DNA of 64,000 bases from DASCOT01 sp965197275 (GCA_965197275.1 CBDAMQ010000029.1:62001-126000), one strand, 5' to 3'. Positions 52,857 through 61,606 are shown, numbered from the stretch's first letter. Program-made: numbers and translations. The notes: a model not told the origin generated them from the sequence alone.

Positions 52857-54284
52857 TCACTCGGGGGCTCTCTCGTTATCGGAGGATTCCAGCAGCGTGT
52901 GAACGATGCGCTCCATGCGAATGCCGCGCGATCCCTTGACCAGGACGGTGTCTCCGGGGCGGACGATGGATTCGATAGCCTCGGCGGCTTCGTCCGAGGC
53001 GCTGAATGCGGCGATTGCGTCCGCCGACATGCCGCCGGCGCGCGCACCGTGACCGATGTCGCGCGCCAGAGGACCGACGGTAACGAGTCGGTCGACGTCG
53101 AGATGGGCGGCGTGCAGACCTACCTCGCGGTGGGCGTCTTCCGCCCAGCTGCCAAGCTCGAGCATGTCACCCAGCGCCAATATCTTGCGTCCGTGCCCGG
53201 CAGTCGCGGCGAGTGTCTCCAGGGCAGTGAGCATGGCCGCCGGCGAGGCGTTGTAGCTGTCGTCGATAACCACGACGCCAAGGTCGGTGTGGTGCACTTG
53301 GCCGCGCATTGCCGGCAGCATCAGCTCGCTCGCCCGCGCCGCGATCGTGGCTGCGTCGATACCGAGGACGCTGGCCACGGTTGCCGCCGCCAGGAAGTTG
53401 GAGATCGAATGCGCCCCCGGGAGCGGTAGCTGCACGGTTGCCATATCCGAAGAACTGCACCGGAGCTCGAAGCTCCAGCCGGAAGTCGCCGTCTCGATGT
53501 CGTGAGCAGAAATCTCGGCGTCTACATGCACCCCGTAGCACAGTGTCGGTGCGCCGCGCTGCCGACGCCTCGACCCCATCGCCGCGGTAAGCGGGTCGTC
53601 TGCATTGACGATCAGGGTGCATTCTGGCGGCAGCTCGTCGGCGAGCTCTTGCTTGGCCGCCGCTACCCCGGCGAGGTCGTCGAAGTTCTCCATGTGAACC
53701 GGGGCGACGTTGGTGATCACGCCAATGCTCGGCCGCGCCAGGCGCGTCAACTCGGCGATCTCGCCCGCGGCGCTCATTCCTAGCTCGGCCACCATCCAGC
53801 GGTGGCCGGGCCGCAAGCCGAGGAGCGAAAGGGGAAGGCCCCACTGGTTGTTGAAATTGCCGGGAGTCGCGTGGGTCGACTCTGTTGCCCGCAGCAAAGC
53901 GTGGGTCAACGCCTTGGTCGTCGTCTTGCCCACGCTGCCGGTAATTGCGACGACTGTAGGTTCTACGACGTCCCGGACGTGTTTGGCGAGGCGCTGTAGA
54001 GCCGTGGTGGTGTCGTCGACGTGCACGATGCCGGCCTCATGAGGGTTCACCAGATGATCGAGCACATCGCGTCGCGAAACGACGACCGCCGAAGCCCCAG
54101 ATGCGAGCGCCTGCGGCAGATAACGATGCCCATCATCGCGCGGTCCGACGATCGCCACGAACGCGTCGCCCTGCTGCACTTGGCGTGAATCGATGACCAC
54201 TCGAGTGACCTGGTTGCTCGCGTTGCCCGCCTCGATGGGTCGGCCGAGCACCTCGGCGAGCTCGACGGCACTCATGGGGATCAT
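52857..54284 (-). CDS. murF: UDP-N-acetylmuramoyl-tripeptide--D-alanyl-D-alanine ligase MurF
   Basis: Adds D-Ala-D-Ala to the tripeptide. 475 residues. It has the N-terminal DSRQVQQGDAFVAI module, ATP loop ITGSVGKTTTKAL, NFNNQWGLPLSLL, and DDSYNASPAAMLTALE in the C-terminal half. The start at 54284 overlaps the murE stop (ATGA). No ddl gene is found in the cluster, so D-Ala-D-Ala must be made from a locus elsewhere. Confidence 0.96.
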   Translation of the reverse strand: MIPMSAVELAEVLGRPIEAGNASNQVTRVVIDSRQVQQGDAFVAIVGPRDDGHRYLPQALASGASAVVVSRRDVLDHLVNPHEAGIVHVDDTTTALQRLAKHVRDVVEPTVVAITGSVGKTTTKALTHALLRATESTHATPGNFNNQWGLPLSLLGLRPGHRWMVAELGMSAAGEIAELTRLARPSIGVITNVAPVHMENFDDLAGVAAAKQELADELPPECTLIVNADDPLTAAMGSRRRQRGAPTLCYGVHVDAEISAHDIETATSGWSFELRCSSSDMATVQLPLPGAHSISNFLAAATVASVLGIDAATIAARASELMLPAMRGQVHHTDLGVVVIDDSYNASPAAMLTALETLAATAGHGRKILALGDMLELGSWAEDAHREVGLHAAHLDVDRLVTVGPLARDIGHGARAGGMSADAIAAFSASDEAAEAIESIVRPGDTVLVKGSRGIRMERIVHTLLESSDNERAPE

Positions 54285-55843
54285 CTGGAGATCTCCCCGC
54301 AGCGCCGGCCGAGCCATGCTGCGGCAACCTCGGCATCGTCGAAGGGAACGGCCCCATCGCGAGAGATCTGGCTGGTCTCATGGCCCTTCCCGGCAAGCAG
54401 GACACAGTCGTCCGGCGCGGCCATCTCCAGGGCCAGTCCGATGGCGGTGGCGCGGTCGACCTCGATGTGAACCTCGGCGTGAGGATTGGCGCCGATACCT
54501 TGGGCGATCTCGCTGATGATGGCGTCCGGGTCCTCGCTTCGAGGGTTGTCTGACGTGATGACGGCCACGCTCGCTCCGGATGCGGCGATCTCGCCCATGA
54601 GCGCGCGCTTCGAGCGATCACGATCGCCGCCGCAACCGAATACGACGATCACGCGCCCGGTTGCAGCGATGCTGCGCACCGCTTCGAGCGCTGCCTCGAG
54701 CGCAGCGGGGGTATGGGCGAAATCAACCAGGACACGAAACGGTTGCCCGGCGTCGACCGGCTGCAGCCGCCCCGGCTCACCATCGAAAGCCGAGACCGCG
54801 TGGCAGACGTCGTCGAGCGACAAGCCGAGCTCCATCGCAGTTGCTGCGGCCGCGGCGACGTTCTCGGCATTCGCCCTGCCGAACAGGCTGGTCTCGATGC
54901 AGCCGTCGCCGGTCGGCGTGGTCACGTGGACCTTGGAGTTGCCAGGACATGAGTCGAATCCGGTAATGGAGTAATCAGCCGTCGCACCGGCACCCGAGGC
55001 CCAGCCATAGGTTACCGTTCTGCCACCCGCTCGCTTGGTCAGGCGCGGAGTCGCCGGATCGCCGATGTTGAGTACCGCTGGGGCGTCCGGCGGCAAAGCC
55101 TCGAACAAGGTCGCCTTGGCGTCGAGGTAGTCATCCATGTCGCGGTGGAAGTCGAGATGGTCAGGCGACAGGTTGGTGAACGTGGCGGCGGCGAACTGTG
55201 TACCGGTGACACGATCCAGCCGCAGCGCGTGCGATGAGACCTCGATGACAGCCGCCCAGCATCCGGCACCGACCATGCGAGCTATCGCCGCCTGGAGCTC
55301 GGGCGCTTCCGGGGTTGTGCGCGGCGTCGGAGAGGAGTCGCCGGCGACGCGGACCTGCGTCGTGCTCCAGCGACCGACGGGCGCGCGGACCGCGAAGATG
55401 GCCTCCAGCAAGGCGGTTACCGTTGTCTTGCCGTTGGTGCCCGTGACGCCGACGACCGTCAGGCTTGCGCTCGGGTCGTGGTGCCAGCCGCACGCCAGCG
55501 CCGCCAGCGAGCGCCGGGCGGAGTCGACTCGAGCCCAGGTGGCGGCGTTGCTGCCACCTTCCACGCTGGCCACCGAACGTTCCGACACGATCGCCGCGGC
55601 ACCGCGTCGTAGCGCCTCGGGAACGAAGTCGGCACCGTCATGAATGAAGCCCGGGATAGCGACGAACGCGTAGCCGAAACCCACCTTGCGCGAGTCGTAG
55701 GCGATGCCCGCCACCTCGATCGCCGAATCACCGGCGAACGCCGCCCCGCAGCCTTGCAGAAGCTCATCGAGCCGTAGTCTTTGCCCCATTCCCTCGTTTG
55801 CGCTATCAGTCGTGAGGGCCCACGCCCCCAGGTTCCCCGCCAT
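54281..55843 (-). CDS. murE: UDP-N-acetylmuramoyl-tripeptide synthetase MurE (meso-DAP type)
   Basis: Adds the third amino acid. 520 residues. DSRKVGFGYAFVAIPG, ATP loop GVTGTNGKTTVTALLE, EVSSHALRLDRV and LLAGKGHE are present. The specificity motif reads DNPRSEDP, which indicates meso-diaminopimelate rather than lysine. An internal ATG at 55789 would give 502 residues, closer to the usual length; both starts have weak ribosome-binding sites. Confidence 0.95.
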   Translation of the reverse strand: MAGNLGAWALTTDSANEGMGQRLRLDELLQGCGAAFAGDSAIEVAGIAYDSRKVGFGYAFVAIPGFIHDGADFVPEALRRGAAAIVSERSVASVEGGSNAATWARVDSARRSLAALACGWHHDPSASLTVVGVTGTNGKTTVTALLEAIFAVRAPVGRWSTTQVRVAGDSSPTPRTTPEAPELQAAIARMVGAGCWAAVIEVSSHALRLDRVTGTQFAAATFTNLSPDHLDFHRDMDDYLDAKATLFEALPPDAPAVLNIGDPATPRLTKRAGGRTVTYGWASGAGATADYSITGFDSCPGNSKVHVTTPTGDGCIETSLFGRANAENVAAAAATAMELGLSLDDVCHAVSAFDGEPGRLQPVDAGQPFRVLVDFAHTPAALEAALEAVRSIAATGRVIVVFGCGGDRDRSKRALMGEIAASGASVAVITSDNPRSEDPDAIISEIAQGIGANPHAEVHIEVDRATAIGLALEMAAPDDCVLLAGKGHETSQISRDGAVPFDDAEVAAAWLGRRCGEISR

Positions 55844-55906
55844 CGCCTCGACAACGACAAAAAAGCCGCCACGAAGACGGCCCCGACTCCAACCTCGAGA
55901 CTGTCG

Positions 55907-57751
55907 TCAGGGGCTCGGTGGATTCGATCCGAGTCTTCCGTTCGAGGCCAGTTCCGGGTCGTCGGTTACCCACTCCTCGGGTACTGAAAAAACCACATCT
56001 GGTGCAATTCGGAGGATGCGTGTCGCCGCATCGGCTACGGCGCGGAAGGCGGGCGCCGCGGCCTGTGATCCAACGTGCCCATACCGGCGCTGGGGCTCGT
56101 CGACAACGACCAGAATGACCAGCTGCGGGTCGGCGGCAGGCAGGAAGCCGACAAAGCCGGCGACATGCTTCGAGTAACGCCGCGCCGCGGGGTCGAACTT
56201 CTGCGCCGTCGAGGTCTTGCCAGCAATGCGATAACCGGGGATTCCTGCCGGCGCTCCGGTACCGCTCGTAACCACGCCTTCCATCATCAGTCCCACACGC
56301 CGTGCGATCGATCGCTTGAGCACCCTGCGTCGCACCTGTGGCTGACCTGGGGTCATTGTACCGCGAGGGTGCTCGATCTCAGCAACAGTGTTGCCGTCAC
56401 GATCGCGGACTTGCTCGACTAGATAGGGTCGCAGGAGCAACCCGCCGTTGGCGACGGCAGCGATCGCCGTGGTCAGCTGGATCGGCGTCGTGGCGAGCTC
56501 CTGACCAAACGACATCGACGACTGGGACAGCTTCGACCAAGAGTCGGGGGCGGCGACGCTGCCGGGCTCCTCGGCCGGCAGGTCGACGCCCGTTCGGCTA
56601 CCGAATCCGAAGTCACGGATCCACGAGTAGTAGGTTTGCGGTGCCAGGCGCTGACAAACCTTGATGGTGCCGACGTTGCTGGAGTAGGCGAGCACATCGC
56701 GGAACGGCATTACGCCGAAGCCGAGTTGTGAGTCCTCGTACGTGTAGTTAGCGACCCGATAGGTACCGCCCTCGCAGTCGATCGGCTCGTTCTCGTCGAC
56801 GACGCCCTCATGCAAGGCGGCTGCCGCCGTTATCACCTTGAAAATAGAACCGGGCTCGAAGGTGAAGGCGACGCCGTTGTTGCGCGCGTGGGCGAGGAAC
56901 CCCGGATCGTTGTTGTCGTTCAAGTTCAGGGTAGGGAAGCTGGCCATTGCGCGGACGGCGCCGGTGCGCGGATCCATCGCCACGATGCTGCCGCCGCTGG
57001 CGTGCTTGTCGAGCACCGCGCGCCGCAGCGCCTCCTCGGCGGCGTACTGTAGTCCCCAATCGATCGTCAGCACCAGATCGTGGCCACGCGTCGGGTCTTC
57101 CATTAGAGCCCCGCGGGTACCGATGACGTTGCGCCAGCCGTCACGCAGACTGTTGAACGCGCCGGGCTGACCGGCAATCAGATCGTCGTAGTGACGCTCG
57201 ATGCCGAAGCGGCCCGCGTTGTCGATATCGACGGCACCGACCACATGCGCCGCGAGAGAGCGATGCGGGTAGTAGCGCTTCGACTCCGGCAGCACACCGA
57301 TGCCGCTCAGCCGCGCGCCTCTTACGAGTCGCAGGATCTCGGCCGTGGTCTCCGGGCGCGCCTTGCGGCGCAGGTAAACGAACGATCGTTGGCGTGAAAT
57401 CAGCTCCGCCACCGTTTCGGCCGGGAGCTCGAGGGCGGGGGCGAGCAGCTTCGCGGCGGCCCAGGCATCGGCGATCTTCGGTGGCTGCGCGTAGACGGAC
57501 CCCAGCTGGATGCTGGTGGCCAGAGTCTCGCCGCCGTGAGCGAGGATATCGCCGCGACGTCCGGCCAGCTCGATAACCCTCGTCTGTTGGCTCGCGGCAC
57601 GCTCGATCAACGAATCGTGAAGATAGAGCTGCAGATACGTCAAGCGCGCGAGCAGTACGACTCCCCAGATCGAAGCCGTAATCAGTAGCAGCAGCGCGCG
57701 ACGGCGCTGAGCTTCGTGGGCGTGATTGCGTCCGAGGCTACGGATGACCAT
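55907..57751 (-). CDS. ftsI: Penicillin-binding protein FtsI / PBP3 (septal transpeptidase)
   Basis: Class B PBP cross-linking septal peptidoglycan. 614 residues: one N-terminal span, a pedestal domain beginning RRGDILAHGGETLA, and the transpeptidase with SxxK in EPGSIFKVITAAAAL, SxN as YSSNVG, and KTG box as GKTSTAQK (Ser in place of Gly). No PASTA domains. The start at 57751 overlaps ftsL by 14 bp; an ATG at 57796 would overlap it more. Confidence 0.95.
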   Translation of the reverse strand: MVIRSLGRNHAHEAQRRRALLLLITASIWGVVLLARLTYLQLYLHDSLIERAASQQTRVIELAGRRGDILAHGGETLATSIQLGSVYAQPPKIADAWAAAKLLAPALELPAETVAELISRQRSFVYLRRKARPETTAEILRLVRGARLSGIGVLPESKRYYPHRSLAAHVVGAVDIDNAGRFGIERHYDDLIAGQPGAFNSLRDGWRNVIGTRGALMEDPTRGHDLVLTIDWGLQYAAEEALRRAVLDKHASGGSIVAMDPRTGAVRAMASFPTLNLNDNNDPGFLAHARNNGVAFTFEPGSIFKVITAAAALHEGVVDENEPIDCEGGTYRVANYTYEDSQLGFGVMPFRDVLAYSSNVGTIKVCQRLAPQTYYSWIRDFGFGSRTGVDLPAEEPGSVAAPDSWSKLSQSSMSFGQELATTPIQLTTAIAAVANGGLLLRPYLVEQVRDRDGNTVAEIEHPRGTMTPGQPQVRRRVLKRSIARRVGLMMEGVVTSGTGAPAGIPGYRIAGKTSTAQKFDPAARRYSKHVAGFVGFLPAADPQLVILVVVDEPQRRYGHVGSQAAAPAFRAVADAATRILRIAPDVVFSVPEEWVTDDPELASNGRLGSNPPSP

Positions 57752-58124
57752 CGGTCGCCACCGTTGCGATGTACCCGCCGCTTGGCATGCCGTCACCGGC
57801 GCGGGGCATGTGTTCTACCTGACCGTCCTCAGGTTGGCGGAGCCCCGCAATCGTACGTGCCTTGCGCTCCAGCGTGCGCGGGTCCAGTTCGGTCTGGAGC
57901 TCCAGCTCGAGCAGCTTCCGCTCTTGCTGAAGCTGCAGCAACGCGGTCTCGAGATCTCCCGTCTGGCGCCGAGACTCGCGCATGTCTGCGCGCTGGGAAG
58001 CGTACAGGAATGCCGGTATGATCAGCAGGAGGATACCGGCGAAAGCCTGCCCGAGGTCGCTGAAGCGGTTCGGCTCGCGCGCCTTGACCAGAGGGCGGTT
58101 CGCGATTCGGGACAAGTCGCTCAC
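57738..58124 (-). CDS. ftsL: FtsL-like bitopic division protein
   Basis: 128 residues: short cytoplasmic N-terminus, one membrane segment (about 27-43, FAGILLLIIPAFLYA), then a coiled coil rich in Leu/Glu/Gln (about 48-90), followed by a Gly/Pro-rich tail. Size, topology and place between rsmH and ftsI match FtsL, which is poorly conserved in sequence. The start is GTG at 58124. Confidence 0.8.
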   Translation of the reverse strand: MSDLSRIANRPLVKAREPNRFSDLGQAFAGILLLIIPAFLYASQRADMRESRRQTGDLETALLQLQQERKLLELELQTELDPRTLERKARTIAGLRQPEDGQVEHMPRAGDGMPSGGYIATVATDGHP

Positions 58125-58145
58125 TCCGTTGCCGGAGGGCTGCCG

Positions 58146-58268
58146 GGAGAGTCGGGGGTCTGTGGCTCCAATGGCCTGGGGCGAAAGCTAGCCAGGGTTG
58201 TAAAGGGAGGCATTTTTACAACACATGGGTTACTAGCTGGCCATGGAGCCACAGATCCCCGACTCTCC
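58146..58268. repeat. Long imperfect hairpin between rsmH and ftsL
   Basis: Inverted repeat with arms 58146-58176 and 58239-58268 (one mismatch and one single-base bulge over about 30 bp) and a perfect inner stem GTTGTAAA (58197-58204) / TTTACAAC (58215-58222) around a 10-base loop. It fills nearly the whole 158-bp gap between rsmH and ftsL, while most other junctions of the operon overlap. In RNA it would form a strong stem-loop; a small mobile repeat or a processing/attenuation structure are both possible. No run of T follows, so it is not a classic terminator. Confidence 0.75.
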
Positions 58269-58282
58269 GCGATCCTTCCTCC

Positions 58283-59308
58283 TCAGATCCGTTCCAGCAC
58301 GCGCATCTTGGCGCTGCGCGCACGTCGGTTCGTTGCAACCTCGTCCTCACCGGGTGTCAGTGGTCGCGAGGTCAGAATCTTTACTTCGGAGCGCTTGTCG
58401 CAGACGCACTGCGGTAGCTCCGGAGGGCATTCGCAGTCGCTCGCGAGGTACTTGAAGGCGCGCTTGATGGCGCGATCCTCGAGCGAATGAAATGCGAGAA
58501 CGATCAGTCGGCCGCCGGGGGCGAGCAGCTTGCTCGCGTCGACGACGAATTCCTGCAGGCCACCGAGCTCGTCGTTTATGGCGATCCGCAATGCCTGGAA
58601 CGTGCGGGTAGCGGGGTGGATCCGTCGTGGACCGCGCTGCGGCACGGCGCTCTCAATGATCTCGGCTAGACGCGTGGTCGTCGTGATCGGCTCGACATCA
58701 CGAGCCTTGACGATGGCGCGGGCGATGCGCGCAGCATGCGACTCTTCGCCGTAGTCGCGGATCAGCGAGCGAAGCTCGTCACCAGATAGCCGATTGACGG
58801 CCTCTGCCGCCGTGCGTGGCTGTCGCCGGTCCATGCGCATGTCGAGCGGCCCTTCGAGGCGAAACGAGAAGCCGCGATCGGCGGTGTTGAGCTGCAACGA
58901 CGAGGCGCCCAGGTCAATCAGGATCGCGGCAATTGGCGCCCAACCTCGGGCCTTGGCCATATCGGGAAGAGTGCGATGGTCGGCCCGGCACAGCTCGTAG
59001 CGTCCGGACCAGCGCGCCAGGCGGAGGTCGGCGAGCTCGAGGGCGTCGGCGTCGCGATCGATGCCGACGAGGTGGATGTCGTTGCGAGTCGCCAGTAGTG
59101 CTTCGGCGTGACCGCCGAGCCCCAGTGTGCCGTCGACCATGGTCCCGTCGGGTGCGGACCGCAGGTGCTCGATAACCTCATCGCGCATGACCGGGGTGTG
59201 CACGTCGGCTGCGCGGCCGGGTTGGCGCCCGCGCGACCGGACACCGTGTTGTGGCGGTGCCAGCGTCGCCAGGCTGAGCGGGATGCTACGGCCCATGACC
59301 ACCGTCAC
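58283..59308 (-). CDS. rsmH: 16S rRNA (cytosine(1402)-N(4))-methyltransferase RsmH (MraW)
   Basis: SAM-dependent methylation of 16S rRNA C1402. 341 residues. The SAM motif VDGTLGLGGHAEALL, ILIDLGASSLQL, RGFSFRLEGPLDMRMD, HPATRTFQALRIAINDEL and AFHSLEDRAIKRAF are diagnostic; the C-terminal CECPPELPQCVC cysteine cluster is also typical. The start GTG at 59308 overlaps the mraZ stop (GTGA). The N-terminus is about 30 residues longer than usual. Confidence 0.97.
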   Translation of the reverse strand: MTVVMGRSIPLSLATLAPPQHGVRSRGRQPGRAADVHTPVMRDEVIEHLRSAPDGTMVDGTLGLGGHAEALLATRNDIHLVGIDRDADALELADLRLARWSGRYELCRADHRTLPDMAKARGWAPIAAILIDLGASSLQLNTADRGFSFRLEGPLDMRMDRRQPRTAAEAVNRLSGDELRSLIRDYGEESHAARIARAIVKARDVEPITTTTRLAEIIESAVPQRGPRRIHPATRTFQALRIAINDELGGLQEFVVDASKLLAPGGRLIVLAFHSLEDRAIKRAFKYLASDCECPPELPQCVCDKRSEVKILTSRPLTPGEDEVATNRRARSAKMRVLERI

Positions 59309-59745
59309 ACTCCCATGTCCGCGAGGATCTGGAAGTCATCCGTGGTGAGTGGGCGCTCGTCCATCCGCTGGCGGAAGGTCTCGTGGTTCCATATCTCCAG
59401 ATGGCTGATCTGACCCATTACCACCACCTCGCCGTCGACGGTGGCGGCATTGCGCAGCAGCTGCGGCACGAGCACACGACCCTGCCGATCCATCGAGGTC
59501 AGCGCGCCGTAGTAATTCACCCGCGCCAGGAGCTTCTGACGAGCGGGGTTCATGCTCGGGATTGCTTGCAAGCGCTCTTCCACGCGGCCCCATTCCGGTA
59601 GTGGATAGGCGAGAACGTTTTCCCCGGTGAAGCTAGTGAGGAAGAAGTCGTCACCGTACGTTTCCCGGATCACGTTGCGAAAAGCGGTCGGTACCTTGAT
59701 GCGGTGCTTCGCATCGACTGTTGCTGGATGATTCCCCCTGAGCAT
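59305..59745 (-). CDS. mraZ: Transcriptional regulator MraZ
   Basis: AbrB/SpoVT-like ring-forming regulator of the dcw cluster, 146 residues. Two MraZ repeats: RGNHPATVDAKHRIKVPTAFR (first half) and YYGALTSMDRQGRVLVPQLLR (second half), each with the D-x-K/Q-x-R DNA-contact motif. ATG 59745 was preferred over GTG 59757 because it starts with the usual MLRG and has GGAG 11 bases upstream. It is the first gene of the operon and likely represses it through the boxes upstream. Confidence 0.95.
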   Translation of the reverse strand: MLRGNHPATVDAKHRIKVPTAFRNVIRETYGDDFFLTSFTGENVLAYPLPEWGRVEERLQAIPSMNPARQKLLARVNYYGALTSMDRQGRVLVPQLLRNAATVDGEVVVMGQISHLEIWNHETFRQRMDERPLTTDDFQILADMGV

Positions 59746-59796
59746 CCGATGCTGCACTCCGAATCAAGGCAATTCCGACCGTTTTAGGGTGTGAGT

Positions 59797-59821
59797 ACTA
59801 CTTCAGCCCACTTTGATCCAC
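59797..59821 (-). promoter_or_regulatory. Putative MraZ operator (three 5-bp boxes, 10-bp spacing)
   Basis: In minus-strand sense GTGGA (59817-59821), GTGGG (59807-59811) and GTAGT (59797-59801) are separated by exactly 5 bases each. MraZ from other bacteria binds direct repeats of TGGG[A/N] type with this 10-bp period upstream of mraZ. The boxes lie just downstream of the -10 hexamer, a place suited for repression. Confidence 0.6.
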
Positions 59822-59827
59822 TGCCGG

Positions 59828-59856
59828 ACTATAGGGAGCACTGGAGCGCATGTCAA
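59828..59856 (-). promoter_or_regulatory. Sigma-70-type promoter of the dcw operon
   Basis: In minus-strand sense TTGACA (59851-59856), a 17-bp spacer, and TATAGT (59828-59833): a perfect -35 and a one-mismatch -10 at ideal spacing. Predicted start of transcription near 59821, about 75 bases before mraZ. Confidence 0.75.
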
Positions 59857-59961
59857 GGTTCCAACGCCTTCCCCCGAAAAAGTTGCATCGCGCTCTGATG
59901 CACGGCACGGCACAGAGTTGATTAGGTTCGGCCGGCTAGGCGCCATCGTGGGTAGGCGTAG

Positions 59962-60145
59962 CGTGAAGGGCACGGGGTTCTGTCGGCCGGGCCCCACTGG
60001 CACCGCGGTCGACGACCTCGGTCGCGAGCCCCGTTCGATGAACAACGGTGTCGCGGCGCCAATCTGAGGTACGCGGGTCTCACTCCACTCGGGTCGTTGG
60101 GTATGGCCAGGACAGCCCTCTCGACAGAACCCCGCGCCCTTCACG
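59962..60145. repeat. Intergenic repeat element, copy 1
   Basis: 184 bp with terminal inverted repeats of 24 bp (59962-59985 and 60122-60145, one mismatch). Its interior, read left to right, is roughly 75-80 percent similar by eye to the reverse complement of copy 2 over the left 80 bases (shared blocks GGCCGGGCCC, GCACCG, ACCTCGG, GCCCCGTTCG) and again at the other end (CACTCGGG-like block, ACAGCCCTCTC). No coding frame is conserved between copies. Located upstream of the dcw promoter. Confidence 0.7.
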
Positions 60146-60309
60146 GCGACCTCCCAGATGCGATCGGGCAACACGACCACCCGATTGTCGGAGGACGGCA
60201 ATTGACTCTGCGACTGCGAGTCGTCTTGGGGTTCGTGGCCCCGGAGCGGCGGCCGGCCGCTGGCCCGGAGAGAGCTTGCTGGTTAGGATTTGGCACGTTC
60301 GGCGGGTCA

Positions 60310-60385
60310 CCTCGTCGGTGCGCCCGTCATGAAAGCCGCGTGGGTTCCGTTGAGAGGGCTTTCATGGCCAAAGCCCGACGACCCG
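60310..60385. repeat. Intergenic repeat element, partial copy
   Basis: Matches the left end of copy 2 in the same orientation, starting with ACCTCGTCGGTGCGCCCG (60310 on) against 60460 on, through GAAAGCC...GTTGAGAGGGCT. After 60361 it resembles the matching end of copy 1 (GGCC..., GACGACCCGA) and then fades. The right terminal repeat is missing. Confidence 0.6.
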
Positions 60386-60431
60386 ACCCGAAGCCGCCGC
60401 CGGCTGCGGAACTCGAGACACGGCGCTGCTC

Positions 60432-60459
60432 AGCAGCCGTCAGAATTCCGACGGCTGCT
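60432..60459. other. Perfect 10-bp hairpin
   Basis: AGCAGCCGTC (60432-60441) and GACGGCTGCT (60450-60459) form a perfect stem around an 8-base loop, between the partial repeat and copy 2. No T-run follows on either side, so a rho-independent terminator is unlikely. Confidence 0.55.
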
Positions 60460-60474
60460 ACCTCGCCGGTTCGC

Positions 60475-60666
60475 CCGGCACGAAAGCCGTGGGGTTTCGT
60501 TGAGAGGGCTGTTCTAGCCGAGCTCGCCGGCCCGAGCGGAGGAAGACCCGTCGATCTCCTCGGCTGATCCTTGCGCGCTCAGTACACCGAACGGGGCTTC
60601 GTCCCGAGGTGCCGACTCCGGTGCTTGTTGGGCCCGGCCAATGGAACCCCACGGCTTTCGTGCCGG
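60475..60666. repeat. Intergenic repeat element, copy 2 (inverted relative to copy 1)
   Basis: 192 bp with perfect 22-bp terminal inverted repeats (60475-60496 and 60645-60666). The ends share GAAAGCCGTGGGGTT with the ends of copy 1 (GAAGGGCACGGGGTT), and the inner GAGAGGGCT and GGCCGGGCC blocks occur at opposite sides compared with copy 1, showing the inverted orientation. The right end lies 40 bp from the htpX stop codon. Confidence 0.7.
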
Positions 60667-60705
60667 ACCTCGGATACTGATGAGATTACGCCGCGAGATG
60701 CCCGA

Positions 60706-61539
60706 CTAGCGCAGGTTACGCAACCGGTCAATGCGCTCTTGCATCGGCGGGTGGGTTGAGAATAGACCCCGGAGCCCCCCGGAGAACGGCCGCACGATGA
60801 ACATATGCGCCGTCGCGGGCGAGGCCTGCAGCGGGACCCGTTGGCGGGCGTGCTCGAGCTTCTGCAGCGCGCTCATCAGGCCGTGTGGATGGCCCACGAT
60901 TCGGGCACCGGTGGCGTCGGCCTTGTACTCGCGCGTCCGCGACACTGCCATCTGAACGACCATCGCGGCCAGCGGCGCGACGATCATCATTGCCAGTGCT
61001 CCGAGCGCGCCGCCGCCATCGCGATCGCGCCCATGTCCGCCACCGAACATCGCCGAATAGCCGATCATGCGAGCCAACATCGTGATGGCGCCGGCCATCG
61101 TGGCGGCGATCGTCGAGACGAGGATGTCGCGGTTCTTGATATGCGCCAACTCGTGGGCTAAGACGCCCTCGAGCTCCTGCTCGTCGAGCATTTGGAGCAA
61201 TCCGGCAGTTACCGCGACGGCCGAGTGCTGCGGGTTGCGACCGGTGGCGAAGGCATTGGCTCCGGGCGACGGCAGTACGTATATCGCAGGCTTCGGCAGT
61301 CCAGCGCGGGCCACCAAACGCTCGACCGTTGCATGCAAGCTCGCGAACTGGCCCGGATCGGCTGGTTGCGCGCGGTACATTTCCAGCACGATCTTGTCCG
61401 AGAACCAGTAGCTGCCGAAGTTGAAGACCACCGCCAGGCCCATGGCGATTACCAGGCCTTGATTCCCGAAAGCGGATCCGATCGCTAGCAGGAGCCCGGT
61501 CATCGCGCCGAGCAGCAGGGTCGTTTTCAATGCGTTCAT
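60706..61539 (-). CDS. htpX: Membrane zinc metalloprotease HtpX
   Basis: M48 membrane protease for quality control of membrane proteins, 277 residues. Two N-terminal spans (about 7-22, 28-45), zinc motif HELAH (129-133) in VLAHELAHIKNRD, two further spans (about 140-160, 180-200), and the third ligand region SRTREYKADATGA. The C-terminus FSTHPPMQERIDRLRNL is typical. The start at 61539 begins with the membrane segment; upstream frames lack support. Confidence 0.96.
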   Translation of the reverse strand: MNALKTTLLLGAMTGLLLAIGSAFGNQGLVIAMGLAVVFNFGSYWFSDKIVLEMYRAQPADPGQFASLHATVERLVARAGLPKPAIYVLPSPGANAFATGRNPQHSAVAVTAGLLQMLDEQELEGVLAHELAHIKNRDILVSTIAATMAGAITMLARMIGYSAMFGGGHGRDRDGGGALGALAMMIVAPLAAMVVQMAVSRTREYKADATGARIVGHPHGLMSALQKLEHARQRVPLQASPATAHMFIVRPFSGGLRGLFSTHPPMQERIDRLRNLR

Positions 61540-61606
61540 GCTTGACGCCCTCCTCGGGGATGCTGCTTCGATTGTAGCGCGATGCAGACGCCGCCGCTGG
61601 GAGCGC

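Noticed and set aside
60097..60567. Open frame of 156 codons across the repeat cluster
   Set aside because: It runs through the repeats and unrelated sequence alike, is Arg/Pro-rich as expected for a chance frame in GC-rich DNA, and the peptide is not conserved between repeat copies.
60310..60666. Possible CRISPR-like array
   Set aside because: Repeat units are long, diverged and partly inverted, spacing is irregular, and no cas genes are nearby.
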